Source: Roseobacter sinensis (lineage in GTDB: Bacteria; Pseudomonadota; Alphaproteobacteria; Rhodobacterales; Rhodobacteraceae). Taken from it: a DNA stretch of 43,280 bases. The stretch lies in the NCBI RefSeq assembly GCF_025755255.1, contig NZ_JALIEB010000024.1, forward strand, positions 1-43,280, read 5' to 3'. Shown one piece after another: positions 35,834 through 43,206 of the stretch. Each line of letters begins with the position of its first letter. Within the stretch, counting starts at the first letter, position 1. The notes beneath the pieces were generated by a model, which was not told where the DNA came from, searched no databases, and saw only the letters and a list, made by a program, of their open reading frames with translations. A program made the translations under genes and the position numbers.

Positions 35834-35875
35834 CCCGGGTATTCCGGGTCACCCCGTGCGGGTTTTCCCCGCACG
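35834..35875 (-). terminator. Two tandem hairpins between flavin reductase and dctQ
   Basis: CGTGCGGG (35855-35862) pairs with CCCGCACG (35868-35875) around a five-base TTTTC loop, and CCCGG (35834-35838) pairs with CCGGG (35844-35848). Neither is followed by a T run on the transcribed strand. They are more likely an mRNA-stability or attenuation element that sets the ratio of enzyme to transporter transcripts than a complete stop. Confidence 0.5.
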
Positions 35876-35892
35876 CTTCATTCGTTGGCCTT

Positions 35893-36420
35893 TTAGGCCT
35901 GATTGTCAAACCGTGTGAAGCGGCCTTGGCAAAAAATCAGCGCATCCCCCTCCCGGAACGCAGCTGCGCGCACGCGGCCCACAACAATCGCATGGTCGCC
36001 CGCGTCGTGTATCTGGTCAGTGGTGCATTCGAACCGGGCCAGGCAATCCCCCAGCAGCGGCACACCCTCGGCGGTCTGGGTCACGTCGAGCCCGTCGAAG
36101 GCGGTGCCCGATTTCGCAAAGCCAAGCGCAATCTCTTCCTGCTCGGTGCCCAACACGTGAATGGCGAAGTGTTGCGCCGCGATGAAATGTGCGTAGCGGG
36201 TCGAGGATTTGGCCGGGCACCAGAGCACAAGCGGCGGGTCCAGCGAAACGCTCGAGAAGGAGTTCGCCGTCATGCCGATCGGCCCGTCCGGCGTCTGTGC
36301 GGTGACAACGGTTACGCCGGTTGCAAAGCGGCCAAAGGCGCTGCGCAACTGCCGCTGCGTGTCGGGCCCGGCCGCAAATCCGTCCAGCGCTGCCATCTGT
36401 CGCGTCCCGTCGGCCATCAT
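35893..36420 (-). CDS. smoA: FMN reductase partner of the LLM monooxygenase (SmoA-like)
   Basis: A 175-residue flavin reductase of the same split-barrel family as 247-765: LRSAFGRFATGVTVVTAQT, GMTANSFSSVSLDPPLVLW and DAGDHAIVVGRV. It would deliver reduced FMN to the monooxygenase at 37307-38461. Its ATG overlaps the AKR stop by four bases (ATGA). Flavin reductase, AKR and SsuD-like monooxygenase together form the core of the sulfo-SMO pathway described in Agrobacterium; the symbol is given on that gene-set match, not on a search. Confidence 0.8.
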   Translation of the reverse strand: MMADGTRQMAALDGFAAGPDTQRQLRSAFGRFATGVTVVTAQTPDGPIGMTANSFSSVSLDPPLVLWCPAKSSTRYAHFIAAQHFAIHVLGTEQEEIALGFAKSGTAFDGLDVTQTAEGVPLLGDCLARFECTTDQIHDAGDHAIVVGRVRAAAFREGDALIFCQGRFTRFDNQA

Positions 36421-37307
36421 GGCACCTCCTGACCGTTTGCGGCCTCATAGAGTTCAAACCAGGTCTGCCGGTCCATCTCGACCTTTACGGCATCCGAGAA
36501 GGTGGCAATGCGCGAGAGCGTGTTGGTGCCCATCACCGGCAGGATGCCCGCCGGATGCGCGAGCAGCCAGGCCACGGCCACGGCGGCACGGTCCACGCCC
36601 TGCGCCTGCGCCACCGCGTCCATCTTCTGCGCCACCGCACTGTCCTCGGTCATCAGGCTGCCGCCGCCCAGCGGCGACCAGGCCATCGGGCTGATCCGGT
36701 GCTGTTGCAGATGCGCCAGATCGCCATTTGTCAGGCAGTCACGGGCAGCAAGGCTGATCTCGATCTGGTTGGTCACGAGCGTGTTGGTCATGCTCGATTG
36801 CAGCAGATCCCAATCCCACGGACGGAAGTTCGACACGCCGGCCGCCTTGATCTTGCCGGCCTGAATCAGCGCATCGAGCGCGCCGCCGGTCTCGGCCGCA
36901 TCCATCATCGGATCGGGCCGGTGGATCAGCAGCAGGTCGATCTGCTCGATCCCCATATAGGTGAGCGAGGCCTCAACGCTCGCCTGAATATGCGCCGCCG
37001 AGGTATCATAGTATTTCACGCGGGCGTCGGCATATTTGCCGATGGGCGCGATGATGTCGCATTTGGTCACGATCTCAAGCTGATCGCGCAGACTGGGGGC
37101 CTCTTTCAGCGCAGCGCCCAGCACCTCCTCGGCCGCGTAACCGCCGTAGATATCGGCCTGATCCATCGTGGTGATGCCTTGTGCGAGGCAGGCGTCGATC
37201 TTGGCGCGCACATGCGCGGGTGAGGTGTCGCTGTCATCGGCCAGGCGCCACATGCCATAAACGATGCGGCTGAACTCAAGCGTGTCGGAGAGGGCCACGC
37301 GCTCCAT
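36417..37307 (-). CDS. smoB: Aldo-keto reductase, probable 6-oxo-glucose reductase (SmoB-like)
   Basis: A 296-residue TIM-barrel aldo-keto reductase with the catalytic set Asp49, Tyr54, Lys82 and His129 (MDQADIYGGY, TKCD, LLLIHRPDP) and a C-terminal NADPH-binding region near LPVMGTNTLSRIATF. In the sulfo-SMO pathway this enzyme reduces 6-dehydro-D-glucose, released by the monooxygenase, to glucose. It overlaps both neighbours (TGATG upstream, ATGA downstream), so it is firmly tied to them. General AKR function is sure; the substrate is inferred from context. Confidence 0.82.
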   Translation of the reverse strand: MERVALSDTLEFSRIVYGMWRLADDSDTSPAHVRAKIDACLAQGITTMDQADIYGGYAAEEVLGAALKEAPSLRDQLEIVTKCDIIAPIGKYADARVKYYDTSAAHIQASVEASLTYMGIEQIDLLLIHRPDPMMDAAETGGALDALIQAGKIKAAGVSNFRPWDWDLLQSSMTNTLVTNQIEISLAARDCLTNGDLAHLQQHRISPMAWSPLGGGSLMTEDSAVAQKMDAVAQAQGVDRAAVAVAWLLAHPAGILPVMGTNTLSRIATFSDAVKVEMDRQTWFELYEAANGQEVP

Positions 37308-38461
37308 CAGCGACGCTCCCCGGCGGCCAGCGGTGTGGCAGGTGCGGCTTGGGGCACACGACCATAAGCCTCTGGCAAAGAACAGGTTTTCAGATGCGGC
37401 ATCACCAGCCGCCCGAAGTGCTGCGCCTCGTCCAGATGCGGATAGCCCGAGAAGATGAAGGCGCGGATGCCCATCCGCTGGTAGGCTTCGATCTCGGACA
37501 GCACCTGATCGGCCGAGCCCACAAGCGCCGCGCCACAGCCCGAGCGCGCACGGCCTACGCCCGTCCAGAGATGCGGCTCGACATAGCCGAATTCGTCGGC
37601 GATATCGCGGTTCTTCGACTGATGCGCAACGCCCAGCGAGGTCGCGTCCAGCGCGCGCTCGCGGATCTTGCGGCCATAGTCATCATCGAGTTTCGAGACG
37701 ATGTAGTCGGCGTATTCCTTGGCCTCGGCCTCGGTGTCGCGCACGATCATATGGACGCGCAGACCGTAATCCAGCGTCCGGCCCTTCTCAGCGGCGCGGT
37801 CGTGGACCGCCTGCATCCGACCCGCGATGGCCTCTTTGGGCTCGGGCCACATCAGGTAAACATCGCAATGCTCGGCGCAGAGATCGAGCGCGGCAGGCGA
37901 ATAGCCCCCGAAGTAGAGAAGCGGCCCGCCCGTCTGGTATGGCTTCGCCGGGTCGGTCGTCAGCCCCTTGAAGGTATAGACCTCGCCCTCATGGTCGATC
38001 TCGTCGCGCGTCCAGGCTTGCTTGAGGATCTCGACCACCTCGCGGCTGCGCTGATAGCGGTAGTCGCTGTCGGCCTTCTCGCCCGGAAAGTCCGAGCTGA
38101 TGATGTTCACCGTCAGCCGCCCTTCGAGCATGTGATCCAGCGTCGCGATGGTGCGCGCGAGCATGATGGGCTGCATCTCGCCGCACCGCACGGCGGCCAG
38201 CAGGTTGATCTTGGAGGTGATTGGCGCGCAGCCTGCGACAAAGCTCAGCGTATCCTGCCCCACCTGATAAGACGAGGGGCAGAGGATGTTGCGGAACCCC
38301 TGTGCCTCCGCCGTCTTCACGATCTCTGAGCAATGCGCCCAGGACGAGCGCAGATCCCCATCCGGCACGCCCAGAAACTGGTAGTCGTCCGAACACAGGG
38401 CTGCGAACCAGGAAACTTCCGCCGCATCAAGATCGGCAGAGGTGACGGGCACAACGGTCAT
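37307..38461 (-). CDS. smoC: FMNH2-dependent LLM monooxygenase, probable sulfoquinovose monooxygenase (SmoC-like)
   Basis: A 384-residue luciferase-like monooxygenase of the SsuD type. SsuD-like features: LDHMLEGRLTVNIISSDFPGE, the anion-binding Arg235 and His237 in GLRVHMIV, the mobile-loop Arg306 in GVGRARSGCG, and GAALVGSADQV followed by FSGYPHL. The expected reaction cleaves a C-S bond with O2 and FMNH2, giving an aldehyde plus sulfite. With adjacent AKR and flavin reductase genes, sulfoquinovose is the best-supported substrate; simple alkanesulfonates are the alternative. ATG 38461 was chosen for its GGAAG ribosome site. It is the first gene of the long leftward operon. Confidence 0.84.
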   Translation of the reverse strand: MTVVPVTSADLDAAEVSWFAALCSDDYQFLGVPDGDLRSSWAHCSEIVKTAEAQGFRNILCPSSYQVGQDTLSFVAGCAPITSKINLLAAVRCGEMQPIMLARTIATLDHMLEGRLTVNIISSDFPGEKADSDYRYQRSREVVEILKQAWTRDEIDHEGEVYTFKGLTTDPAKPYQTGGPLLYFGGYSPAALDLCAEHCDVYLMWPEPKEAIAGRMQAVHDRAAEKGRTLDYGLRVHMIVRDTEAEAKEYADYIVSKLDDDYGRKIRERALDATSLGVAHQSKNRDIADEFGYVEPHLWTGVGRARSGCGAALVGSADQVLSEIEAYQRMGIRAFIFSGYPHLDEAQHFGRLVMPHLKTCSLPEAYGRVPQAAPATPLAAGERR

Positions 38462-38496
38462 GAATCTTCCCTTGTGTGTGTGAGCTGATTTCCAGT

Positions 38497-38525
38497 TGCA
38501 TAGCACCGTCAAAATAGTAGATCAA
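38497..38525 (-). promoter_or_regulatory. Candidate sigma70 promoter of the smo-dctQMP operon
   Basis: Read leftward, TTGATC (38525-38520) and TATGCA (38502-38497) are separated by 17 bases, a good -35/-10 pair. It ends 35 bases upstream of the smoC-like ATG. Confidence 0.5.
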
Positions 38526-38537
38526 TGGTGTATCAAT
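38521..38537. promoter_or_regulatory. Tandem ATCAAT repeat, candidate GntR-regulator site
   Basis: ATCAAT occurs at 38521-38526 and again at 38532-38537, an 11-base period (one helical turn) in the 100-base divergent region between the monooxygenase and GntR genes. The first copy overlaps the predicted -35 of the leftward promoter, so a bound regulator would block it. Confidence 0.4.
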
Positions 38538-38561
38538 TTTTCGCGCGACGCTGTTCGACCC

Positions 38562-39269
38562 ATGACCACCCCACCACCCCGCGGCACGACGATGCCGAAA
38601 TACATCCAGCTGAGCGAGCTCTTGATCCGCGACATTGACGCCGGCCGGATCCTCGATGGCGAGCGGTTGCCGCCCGAGCGGGACATGGCGGTGTCGTTGG
38701 GCACCTCCATCGGAACCCTGCGTAAGGCGCTTGCGGAACTGGACCGCAAGGGGCTGCTCGACCGAATTCAGGGCTCGGGCAACTACGTGCGCAGGCCCGC
38801 GCGGCCGACGGGCGTTTACGCCATGTTCCGTCTCGAGCTTCTGTCAGGCGGCGGTCTGCCCACGGCCGAGGTTCTGGAGCTGGAGAGCCTGCGCAAGCCT
38901 GCGGATCTGCCCGCCTTCGGAAGCAGCGATACAGCCACCCGGATCCGGCGCCGCCGATACCTCAACGACATCGCAATCGCCGTCGAGGAGATCTGGCTCG
39001 ACGGCAGCGCAGGGCGACTGACGCCCGAGATGCTGGGCGACTCGCTCTATCAGACCTATCTCGACGGGCTCGGCTTCTGGATTGCCCGCGCCGAAGATCG
39101 CGTCAGCATCGGCGTCCTGCCCGACTGGACACCGCCGGACTTCGGCACGCCCGGTACGCCAAGCGGCTATATCGAGCGGTTTGGCTGGGCCTCCGCACCG
39201 ACAGCTATTGAGTTTTCCCGCACTTGGTTCGATACGGACAAATCCGTCTACGTTCAGCGGTTGAAATAG
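38562..39269 (+). CDS. GntR-family transcriptional regulator of the smo cluster
   Basis: About 235 residues with an N-terminal winged helix (YIQLSELLIRDIDAGRILDGERLPPERDMA, then GTLRKALAELDRKGLL and QGSGNYV) and a C-terminal UTRA ligand domain (TRIRRRRYLNDIAIAVEEIWL). This is the HutC-type layout; members bind sugars or sugar phosphates. It is divergent from the monooxygenase operon and co-directional with the Gfo/Idh gene nine bases downstream. ATG 38562 is used; ATG 38592 is possible and would still keep the whole winged helix. GntR-type regulators also accompany characterised sulfo-SMO loci. Confidence 0.85.
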   Translation: MTTPPPRGTTMPKYIQLSELLIRDIDAGRILDGERLPPERDMAVSLGTSIGTLRKALAELDRKGLLDRIQGSGNYVRRPARPTGVYAMFRLELLSGGGLPTAEVLELESLRKPADLPAFGSSDTATRIRRRRYLNDIAIAVEEIWLDGSAGRLTPEMLGDSLYQTYLDGLGFWIARAEDRVSIGVLPDWTPPDFGTPGTPSGYIERFGWASAPTAIEFSRTWFDTDKSVYVQRLK

Positions 39270-39278
39270 GAACATCAC

Positions 39279-40373
39279 ATGGGACAGACCACGCGCTACG
39301 GCATGATCGGCTGCGGCATGATGGGCCAGGAGCACCTCAGGAACATCGCGCTCCTGCCGGACACGGCCGTGACGACGATCTTCGAGCCGGATGCGGCCAT
39401 GCGGGCCACCGCCGCCGAGATCGCGCCGCAAGCCCGGTTTGCCGAGAGCCTTGAGGCGCTGTTGCAAGACGCGGCGTTGGATTGCCTTGTGGTGACCAGC
39501 CCGAACCACTGCCATGCCGCGCAAATGACCCAGATTGCCGCCACGCGGCCCCTGCCCCTGCTCATGGAAAAGCCGCTGCTGACCGATCCGGCGGACGTCC
39601 CTGCGCTGACGGCGGTGGCCGCGACCTATCCGGCACCGATCTGGGTGGCGATGGAGTACCGCTACATGCCGCCGATTGCGGCGATGCTCGCGCAGATGCA
39701 GGAGGCGACCGGGGGCCTCAAGATGCTCACGATCCGCGAACATCGCTTTCCCTTCCTGCACAAGGTCGGCAACTGGAACAGGTTCAACGCACAAACAGGT
39801 GGCACCTTTGTCGAGAAATGCTGCCATTTCTTCGATCTGATGCGGTTGATGATCGGCACGCGGCCGATCCGCGTGATGGCCAGCGCCGGGCAGTCGGTCA
39901 ACCACCTCGACGAGCGCTATGAGGGGGCCGCGCCCGACATCCTCGACAACGGCTTTGTCATCGTCGACTTCGAAGGCGGTGTCCGCGCGATGCTGGAGCT
40001 CTGCATGTTTGCGGAAGGTGCGCGATATCAGGAAACCATCGCGGCGATGGGCCCTGCCGGAAAGATCGAAGCCTTCGTGCCCGGGCCCATACGCTTCTGG
40101 CCGGAAGATCTGGGCCCAGCTCCCACACCGATGGTCGAGGTCAGCCCACGCACCCCCAAACGGCCCGAGGTGCGCCCGGTCCCGGTCGACCCGGAGCTGC
40201 TTGCCGCAGGCGATCACAACGGCTCGACCTTCTACCAGCATCAGCGCTTTCTCGACCTGGTGCGCGGCGATCTGGCCGAACCCGAGGTCTCGTTCGACGA
40301 CGGGCTCTGGGCCGTGAAGATGGGGATGGCAGCGCAGCAGTCGGCACAGACGGGTCAGGCGGTCCTTCTGTGA
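39279..40373 (+). CDS. Gfo/Idh/MocA-family protein, candidate NAD-dependent sulfoquinovosidase or sugar oxidoreductase
   Basis: A 364-residue two-domain protein: Rossmann fold with GCGMMGQEH near residue 12, EKP motif in LLMEKPLL near 103, and a C-terminal alpha/beta domain holding GGTFVEKCCHFFDLMRLM. It follows the GntR gene by nine bases with an AGGAACATC ribosome site. Family members are NAD(P)-dependent sugar oxidoreductases, but some (GH109, GH188) hydrolyse glycosides using bound NAD; GH188 enzymes release sulfoquinovose. No GH31 sulfoquinovosidase is present in the window, so this gene is the best candidate for that step. The assignment is inference. Confidence 0.8.
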   Translation: MGQTTRYGMIGCGMMGQEHLRNIALLPDTAVTTIFEPDAAMRATAAEIAPQARFAESLEALLQDAALDCLVVTSPNHCHAAQMTQIAATRPLPLLMEKPLLTDPADVPALTAVAATYPAPIWVAMEYRYMPPIAAMLAQMQEATGGLKMLTIREHRFPFLHKVGNWNRFNAQTGGTFVEKCCHFFDLMRLMIGTRPIRVMASAGQSVNHLDERYEGAAPDILDNGFVIVDFEGGVRAMLELCMFAEGARYQETIAAMGPAGKIEAFVPGPIRFWPEDLGPAPTPMVEVSPRTPKRPEVRPVPVDPELLAAGDHNGSTFYQHQRFLDLVRGDLAEPEVSFDDGLWAVKMGMAAQQSAQTGQAVLL

Positions 40374-40403
40374 CCGCAGAGATGACCGCTCCGGCCCTCT
40401 GGC

Positions 40404-41279
40404 TCAAGGCGAGATCACCTGCACCCCGGGCATCCGCGTGATGGCAAAGACGTCGTCGTCATAGGCCTTGGTCATCTCATCGACCAGCGCATCGGTCCAG
40501 CCCGGCATATCGAGCACTTCCTCGATCGCCTCATCGAGTGCGAACTTGTCCAGAAAGGCCACCATCGCACGGCGGCGCTGAATCTCCGTCATCGTGGGGT
40601 GCTTGTCGAGAAACGCGCGGAACCGCGTCATCCCTTCAGGCGCCATGATCTCTCCCAGCAGGTCGTAACCCCCGACGATATCCTCCGCGGGGTCGATCCG
40701 CCCCATCTCGCGAATGATCTCGGGCCAGATCAGCGGCGAATCCTCGCTGCACCAGAGCGTGATCGAGACATGCGGCACGGCCTCGCGGATCCGCAGCACC
40801 ATGTCGGACCAGCGCACCGTCCGCGGGTCAATCCCGCCCGTGAACTCGCTCAGGTCCTCTGCATCGCTCCGCTGATAGGCTGCTGGCAGAAAAGTCGCGG
40901 GGTTTTTCACGGCCATGAAGAGCTCGATCTCATCCGCCTGAAAGATCTCGGCCATCTGCGCCATGCGCTTGGGGGCGTTCGGGTAGATCACCTCCCGCCG
41001 CAGCGCGCCGCGTACAGGGCCGAAGAAATCGCTGTCGGACAGGATCACCCGATCGGCGGTCGCACTGTCGAGGATCGCATCGAGCAGGACATCGCGCGCC
41101 TGCGCGGCAGGCTCACTGAAGTCCATCGCCTCCATCGTCTGCCGCAGCAGCTTTCGGTATTTGCCCGGGCCCGGCACGGCAACGCCATGCGCGCCGAAGC
41201 TGTCCTTGTTTTTCAGCAAACTCCGCATCAGGCGCTCCTCTTCCGTGAAGTGTGCGCCGGTGTGGAAGAGCAGCTGCAT
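40404..41279 (-). CDS. Degenerate sulfotransferase-like protein of unknown function
   Basis: A 291-residue protein. The start MQLLFHTGAHFTEEERLMRSLLKN and the phrase GVAVPGPGKYRKLL mirror the opening of bacterial sulfotransferase-like proteins (usually HIGxHKTGTT...), but the Lys and Gly of the PAPS-phosphate loop are replaced, so enzyme activity is doubtful. SDSDFFGP and FMAVKNPATFLPAAYQR resemble later conserved blocks of that fold. ATG 41279 was chosen for family fit; the frame runs open to 41357. It stands alone between the smo cluster and tRNA-Thr. Fold assignment is tentative. Confidence 0.6.
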   Translation of the reverse strand: MQLLFHTGAHFTEEERLMRSLLKNKDSFGAHGVAVPGPGKYRKLLRQTMEAMDFSEPAAQARDVLLDAILDSATADRVILSDSDFFGPVRGALRREVIYPNAPKRMAQMAEIFQADEIELFMAVKNPATFLPAAYQRSDAEDLSEFTGGIDPRTVRWSDMVLRIREAVPHVSITLWCSEDSPLIWPEIIREMGRIDPAEDIVGGYDLLGEIMAPEGMTRFRAFLDKHPTMTEIQRRRAMVAFLDKFALDEAIEEVLDMPGWTDALVDEMTKAYDDDVFAITRMPGVQVISP

Positions 41280-41404
41280 GGGTGTCCGTGCCTTAAGAAA
41301 GCGTTCACGAAAATTAACGCGGCCTCCAGGGATGTTCAAACGCAAAGACGCGGGCATTTTCCGGCTTGCGCGAAGAGTGCAAACTGACTAAACGACCGGG
41401 CAAC

Positions 41405-41480
41405 GCCCCTATAGCTCAGCTGGTAGAGCAACTGATTTGTAATCAGTAGGTCCGCGGTTCGAGTCCGTGTGGGGGCACCA
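41405..41480 (+). tRNA. tRNA-Thr (TGT)
   Basis: A complete 76-base cloverleaf. GCCCCTA (41405-41411) pairs with TGGGGGC (41470-41476), with discriminator A and encoded CCA at 41478-41480. The anticodon stem ACTGA/TCAGT encloses loop TTTGTAA, giving anticodon TGT at 41438-41440, which reads ACA. The T arm carries GGTTCGAGTCC. Six T residues follow directly. Confidence 0.96.
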
Positions 41481-41491
41481 TTTTTTAGGTA

Positions 41492-41526
41492 GAAATACAT
41501 ATATTACAGTAACTTACGTGTATTTC
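41492..41526. repeat. AT-rich inverted repeat just past tRNA-Thr
   Basis: GAAATACA (41492-41499) and TGTATTTC (41519-41526) flank 19 AT-rich bases. The 41481-41530 stretch is far more AT-rich than anything nearby, typical of foreign DNA beside a tRNA attachment site. Confidence 0.5.
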
Positions 41527-41536
41527 CTGAAAGACT

Positions 41537-41556
41537 ATCCCCCAATGCATCCCCCA
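41537..41556. repeat. Direct repeat ATCCCCCA, 12-base period
   Basis: ATCCCCCA occurs at 41537-41544 and 41549-41556, separated by ATGC, between the tRNA and the insertion sequence. This may be a leftover of an integrative element's end; no integrase gene is visible in the window. Confidence 0.4.
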
Positions 41557-41598
41557 GCCGAAGCCTGTTTTACGTTCTTCGACAGGTCGGTTGAGCCA

Positions 41599-41620
41599 TA
41601 AGTGCTTTGGTCCGCACTTA
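41599..41620. repeat. Perfect seven-base inverted repeat
   Basis: TAAGTGC (41599-41605) and GCACTTA (41614-41620) with an eight-base spacer, in the non-coding strip between tRNA-Thr and the insertion sequence. No T run follows. Function unknown. Confidence 0.4.
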
Positions 41621-41669
41621 CGATAGTGATCGGTTAATGGTCTCGACGACAGGCGCTCAGGGCGGATTT

Positions 41670-41682
41670 TGTTGAAAAACTC
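41670..41682. repeat. Left terminal inverted repeat of the IS
   Basis: TGTTGAAAAACTC; the exact reverse complement is at 43194-43206. Confidence 0.85.
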
Positions 41683-41751
41683 CTTGGGTCTGGCGCGTCT
41701 GATTAAGCTATCGCTTTGATTTCTTTTGGATGTGCCAGTCTTGCCCGCCTT

Positions 41752-43134
41752 TCATTCTGTTGCGGGCATAGTCGGCTTGAGCTTGGCCAGCTTCCGGAGG
41801 TTTTGGGCGGTTGCTGCGAGGGTGAACTCGTCTTGAACGCCGCATGGGCCGCGTAATCGGAGCCTGCCCAGCCCGAGGATGCGTTTGAGGTGGGCGAAGA
41901 GCATCTCGACCTTCTTGCGCCGCGCCTGTGCTTTCGGGTTGAACTCTGAGGCGGTGCATTGGCGGGCGAAGTCTCGGACGATCTCATACTTCTCACGGTG
42001 GATGGCACGGGCCTCTGAGTTGGGGCAGCACTTGGCCTTCAGGGCGCATCCGGTGCAGTCAGACTTCAGCGCCCTATACTTGCGGGCTTTCCAGCTTGGG
42101 GCATTCCGCTTCGGATCGGAATAGTTTCGCCAGGTGTGCCGCATCTCCTTGCCGCCCGGGCAGATGTAGCGGTCGTTCTCGTCATCCCATGTGAAGTCGG
42201 AGCGCGAGAACGTTCCGTCGGTCCGTTCACCCTTGTCGAAGACCGGGATGAAGGGGAGGATTTGGCGCTTTAATGCCAGCCAAACCAAGTTGTCCGACGA
42301 CCCGTAGGCCGTATCTGCAGCGATCCAATCAGGCTTCATGCCAAAGCGCTCTTCGGTCCGGTCGAGCATCTTCTGCATGGCACCGACCTCGGCGGTCTTG
42401 TTCGACCGGCTGGCATCGACATCCACGATGATGCCGTGGTCCGTGTTGATCAGATAGTTGTCGGAATAAGCAAAGAACGCAGGGCCTTTGCGCGCCGCTG
42501 TCCATTGACTGGCGGGATCGGCATGGGCGGTGAACTTGGGCTTGGCAGTAGTCGCTGCACCGAAGGCTTCGTCGTCCAAAGTGTCGAGGTACTCGCGTAC
42601 GGCACGCGGTGCATCAGCGGGATCAATCTCGCGAGCGGCCCAATCCTCGGGATTGCTAGAGTTTTGCTTCTGAACATCGGCGCTGATCAGGCTGGCATCG
42701 ACCGCAAAGCCCTGGCCACCGACCAAACCCTCTTCCATGCAGCGCACAACCGTCATCTCGAACACACGGCGGAAGAGGTCACTCTCGCGGAACCGGCCAT
42801 GGCGGTTCTTGGAAAAGGTCGAGTGATCCGGGATGCGATCTGTCAGATCAAGGCGGCAGAACCAGCGATACGCCAGGTTTAGATGCACCTCCTCACAGAG
42901 CCGACGTTCTGAGCGGATGCCAAAGCAGTATCCGACCAACAGCATCCGGATCAGCAGTTCGGGATCGATCGACGGACGCCCCGTATGGCTATAGAAATCC
43001 GACAAATGGTTGCGAATGCCGCTAAGATCGACAAACCGATCAATCGACCGAAGCATGTGGTCTTGCGGAACGTGACCTTCCAGCGAGAACTCGTAAAACA
43101 GTGCTGCTTGCACCTCCTGTCTCGGTCCCATCAT
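41752..43134 (-). CDS. IS1182-family transposase
   Basis: A 460-residue DDE transposase. The N-terminal domain holds HMLRSIDRFVDL and GRPSIDPELLIRMLLVGYCFGIRSERRLCEEV (as separate phrases), then the catalytic core with FAVDASLISAD, IAADTAYGS and the late Glu near KKVEMLFAHLKRILGL. A Cys-rich CTGCALKAKCCP stretch near residue 385 is typical of this family. ATG 43134 was chosen for its GGGAGG ribosome site. The frame is undamaged, so the element may be active. Confidence 0.93.
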   Translation of the reverse strand: MMGPRQEVQAALFYEFSLEGHVPQDHMLRSIDRFVDLSGIRNHLSDFYSHTGRPSIDPELLIRMLLVGYCFGIRSERRLCEEVHLNLAYRWFCRLDLTDRIPDHSTFSKNRHGRFRESDLFRRVFEMTVVRCMEEGLVGGQGFAVDASLISADVQKQNSSNPEDWAAREIDPADAPRAVREYLDTLDDEAFGAATTAKPKFTAHADPASQWTAARKGPAFFAYSDNYLINTDHGIIVDVDASRSNKTAEVGAMQKMLDRTEERFGMKPDWIAADTAYGSSDNLVWLALKRQILPFIPVFDKGERTDGTFSRSDFTWDDENDRYICPGGKEMRHTWRNYSDPKRNAPSWKARKYRALKSDCTGCALKAKCCPNSEARAIHREKYEIVRDFARQCTASEFNPKAQARRKKVEMLFAHLKRILGLGRLRLRGPCGVQDEFTLAATAQNLRKLAKLKPTMPATE

Positions 43135-43193
43135 GGTTAGTCCTCCCACTCGTTGGGAGAATTGAATCAGCCACCTACGCCTTGATCAAGACA

Positions 43194-43206
43194 GAGTTTT
43201 TCAACA
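43194..43206. repeat. Right terminal inverted repeat of the IS
   Basis: GAGTTTTTCAACA, the exact reverse complement of 41670-41682. The 74 bases beyond it to the window edge hold no recognisable gene. Confidence 0.85.

Larger units (their letters stand above)
41670..43206 (-). mobile_element. IS1182-type insertion sequence
   Basis: About 1537 bases bounded by perfect 13-base terminal inverted repeats: TGTTGAAAAACTC at 41670-41682 and its complement at 43194-43206. Partial similarity continues inward (CTGATT-type blocks). It holds one transposase gene, intact from RBS to stop. I see no target-site duplication in the immediate flanks, which fits either recombination between copies or a boundary misplaced by a few bases. 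Confidence 0.85.
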
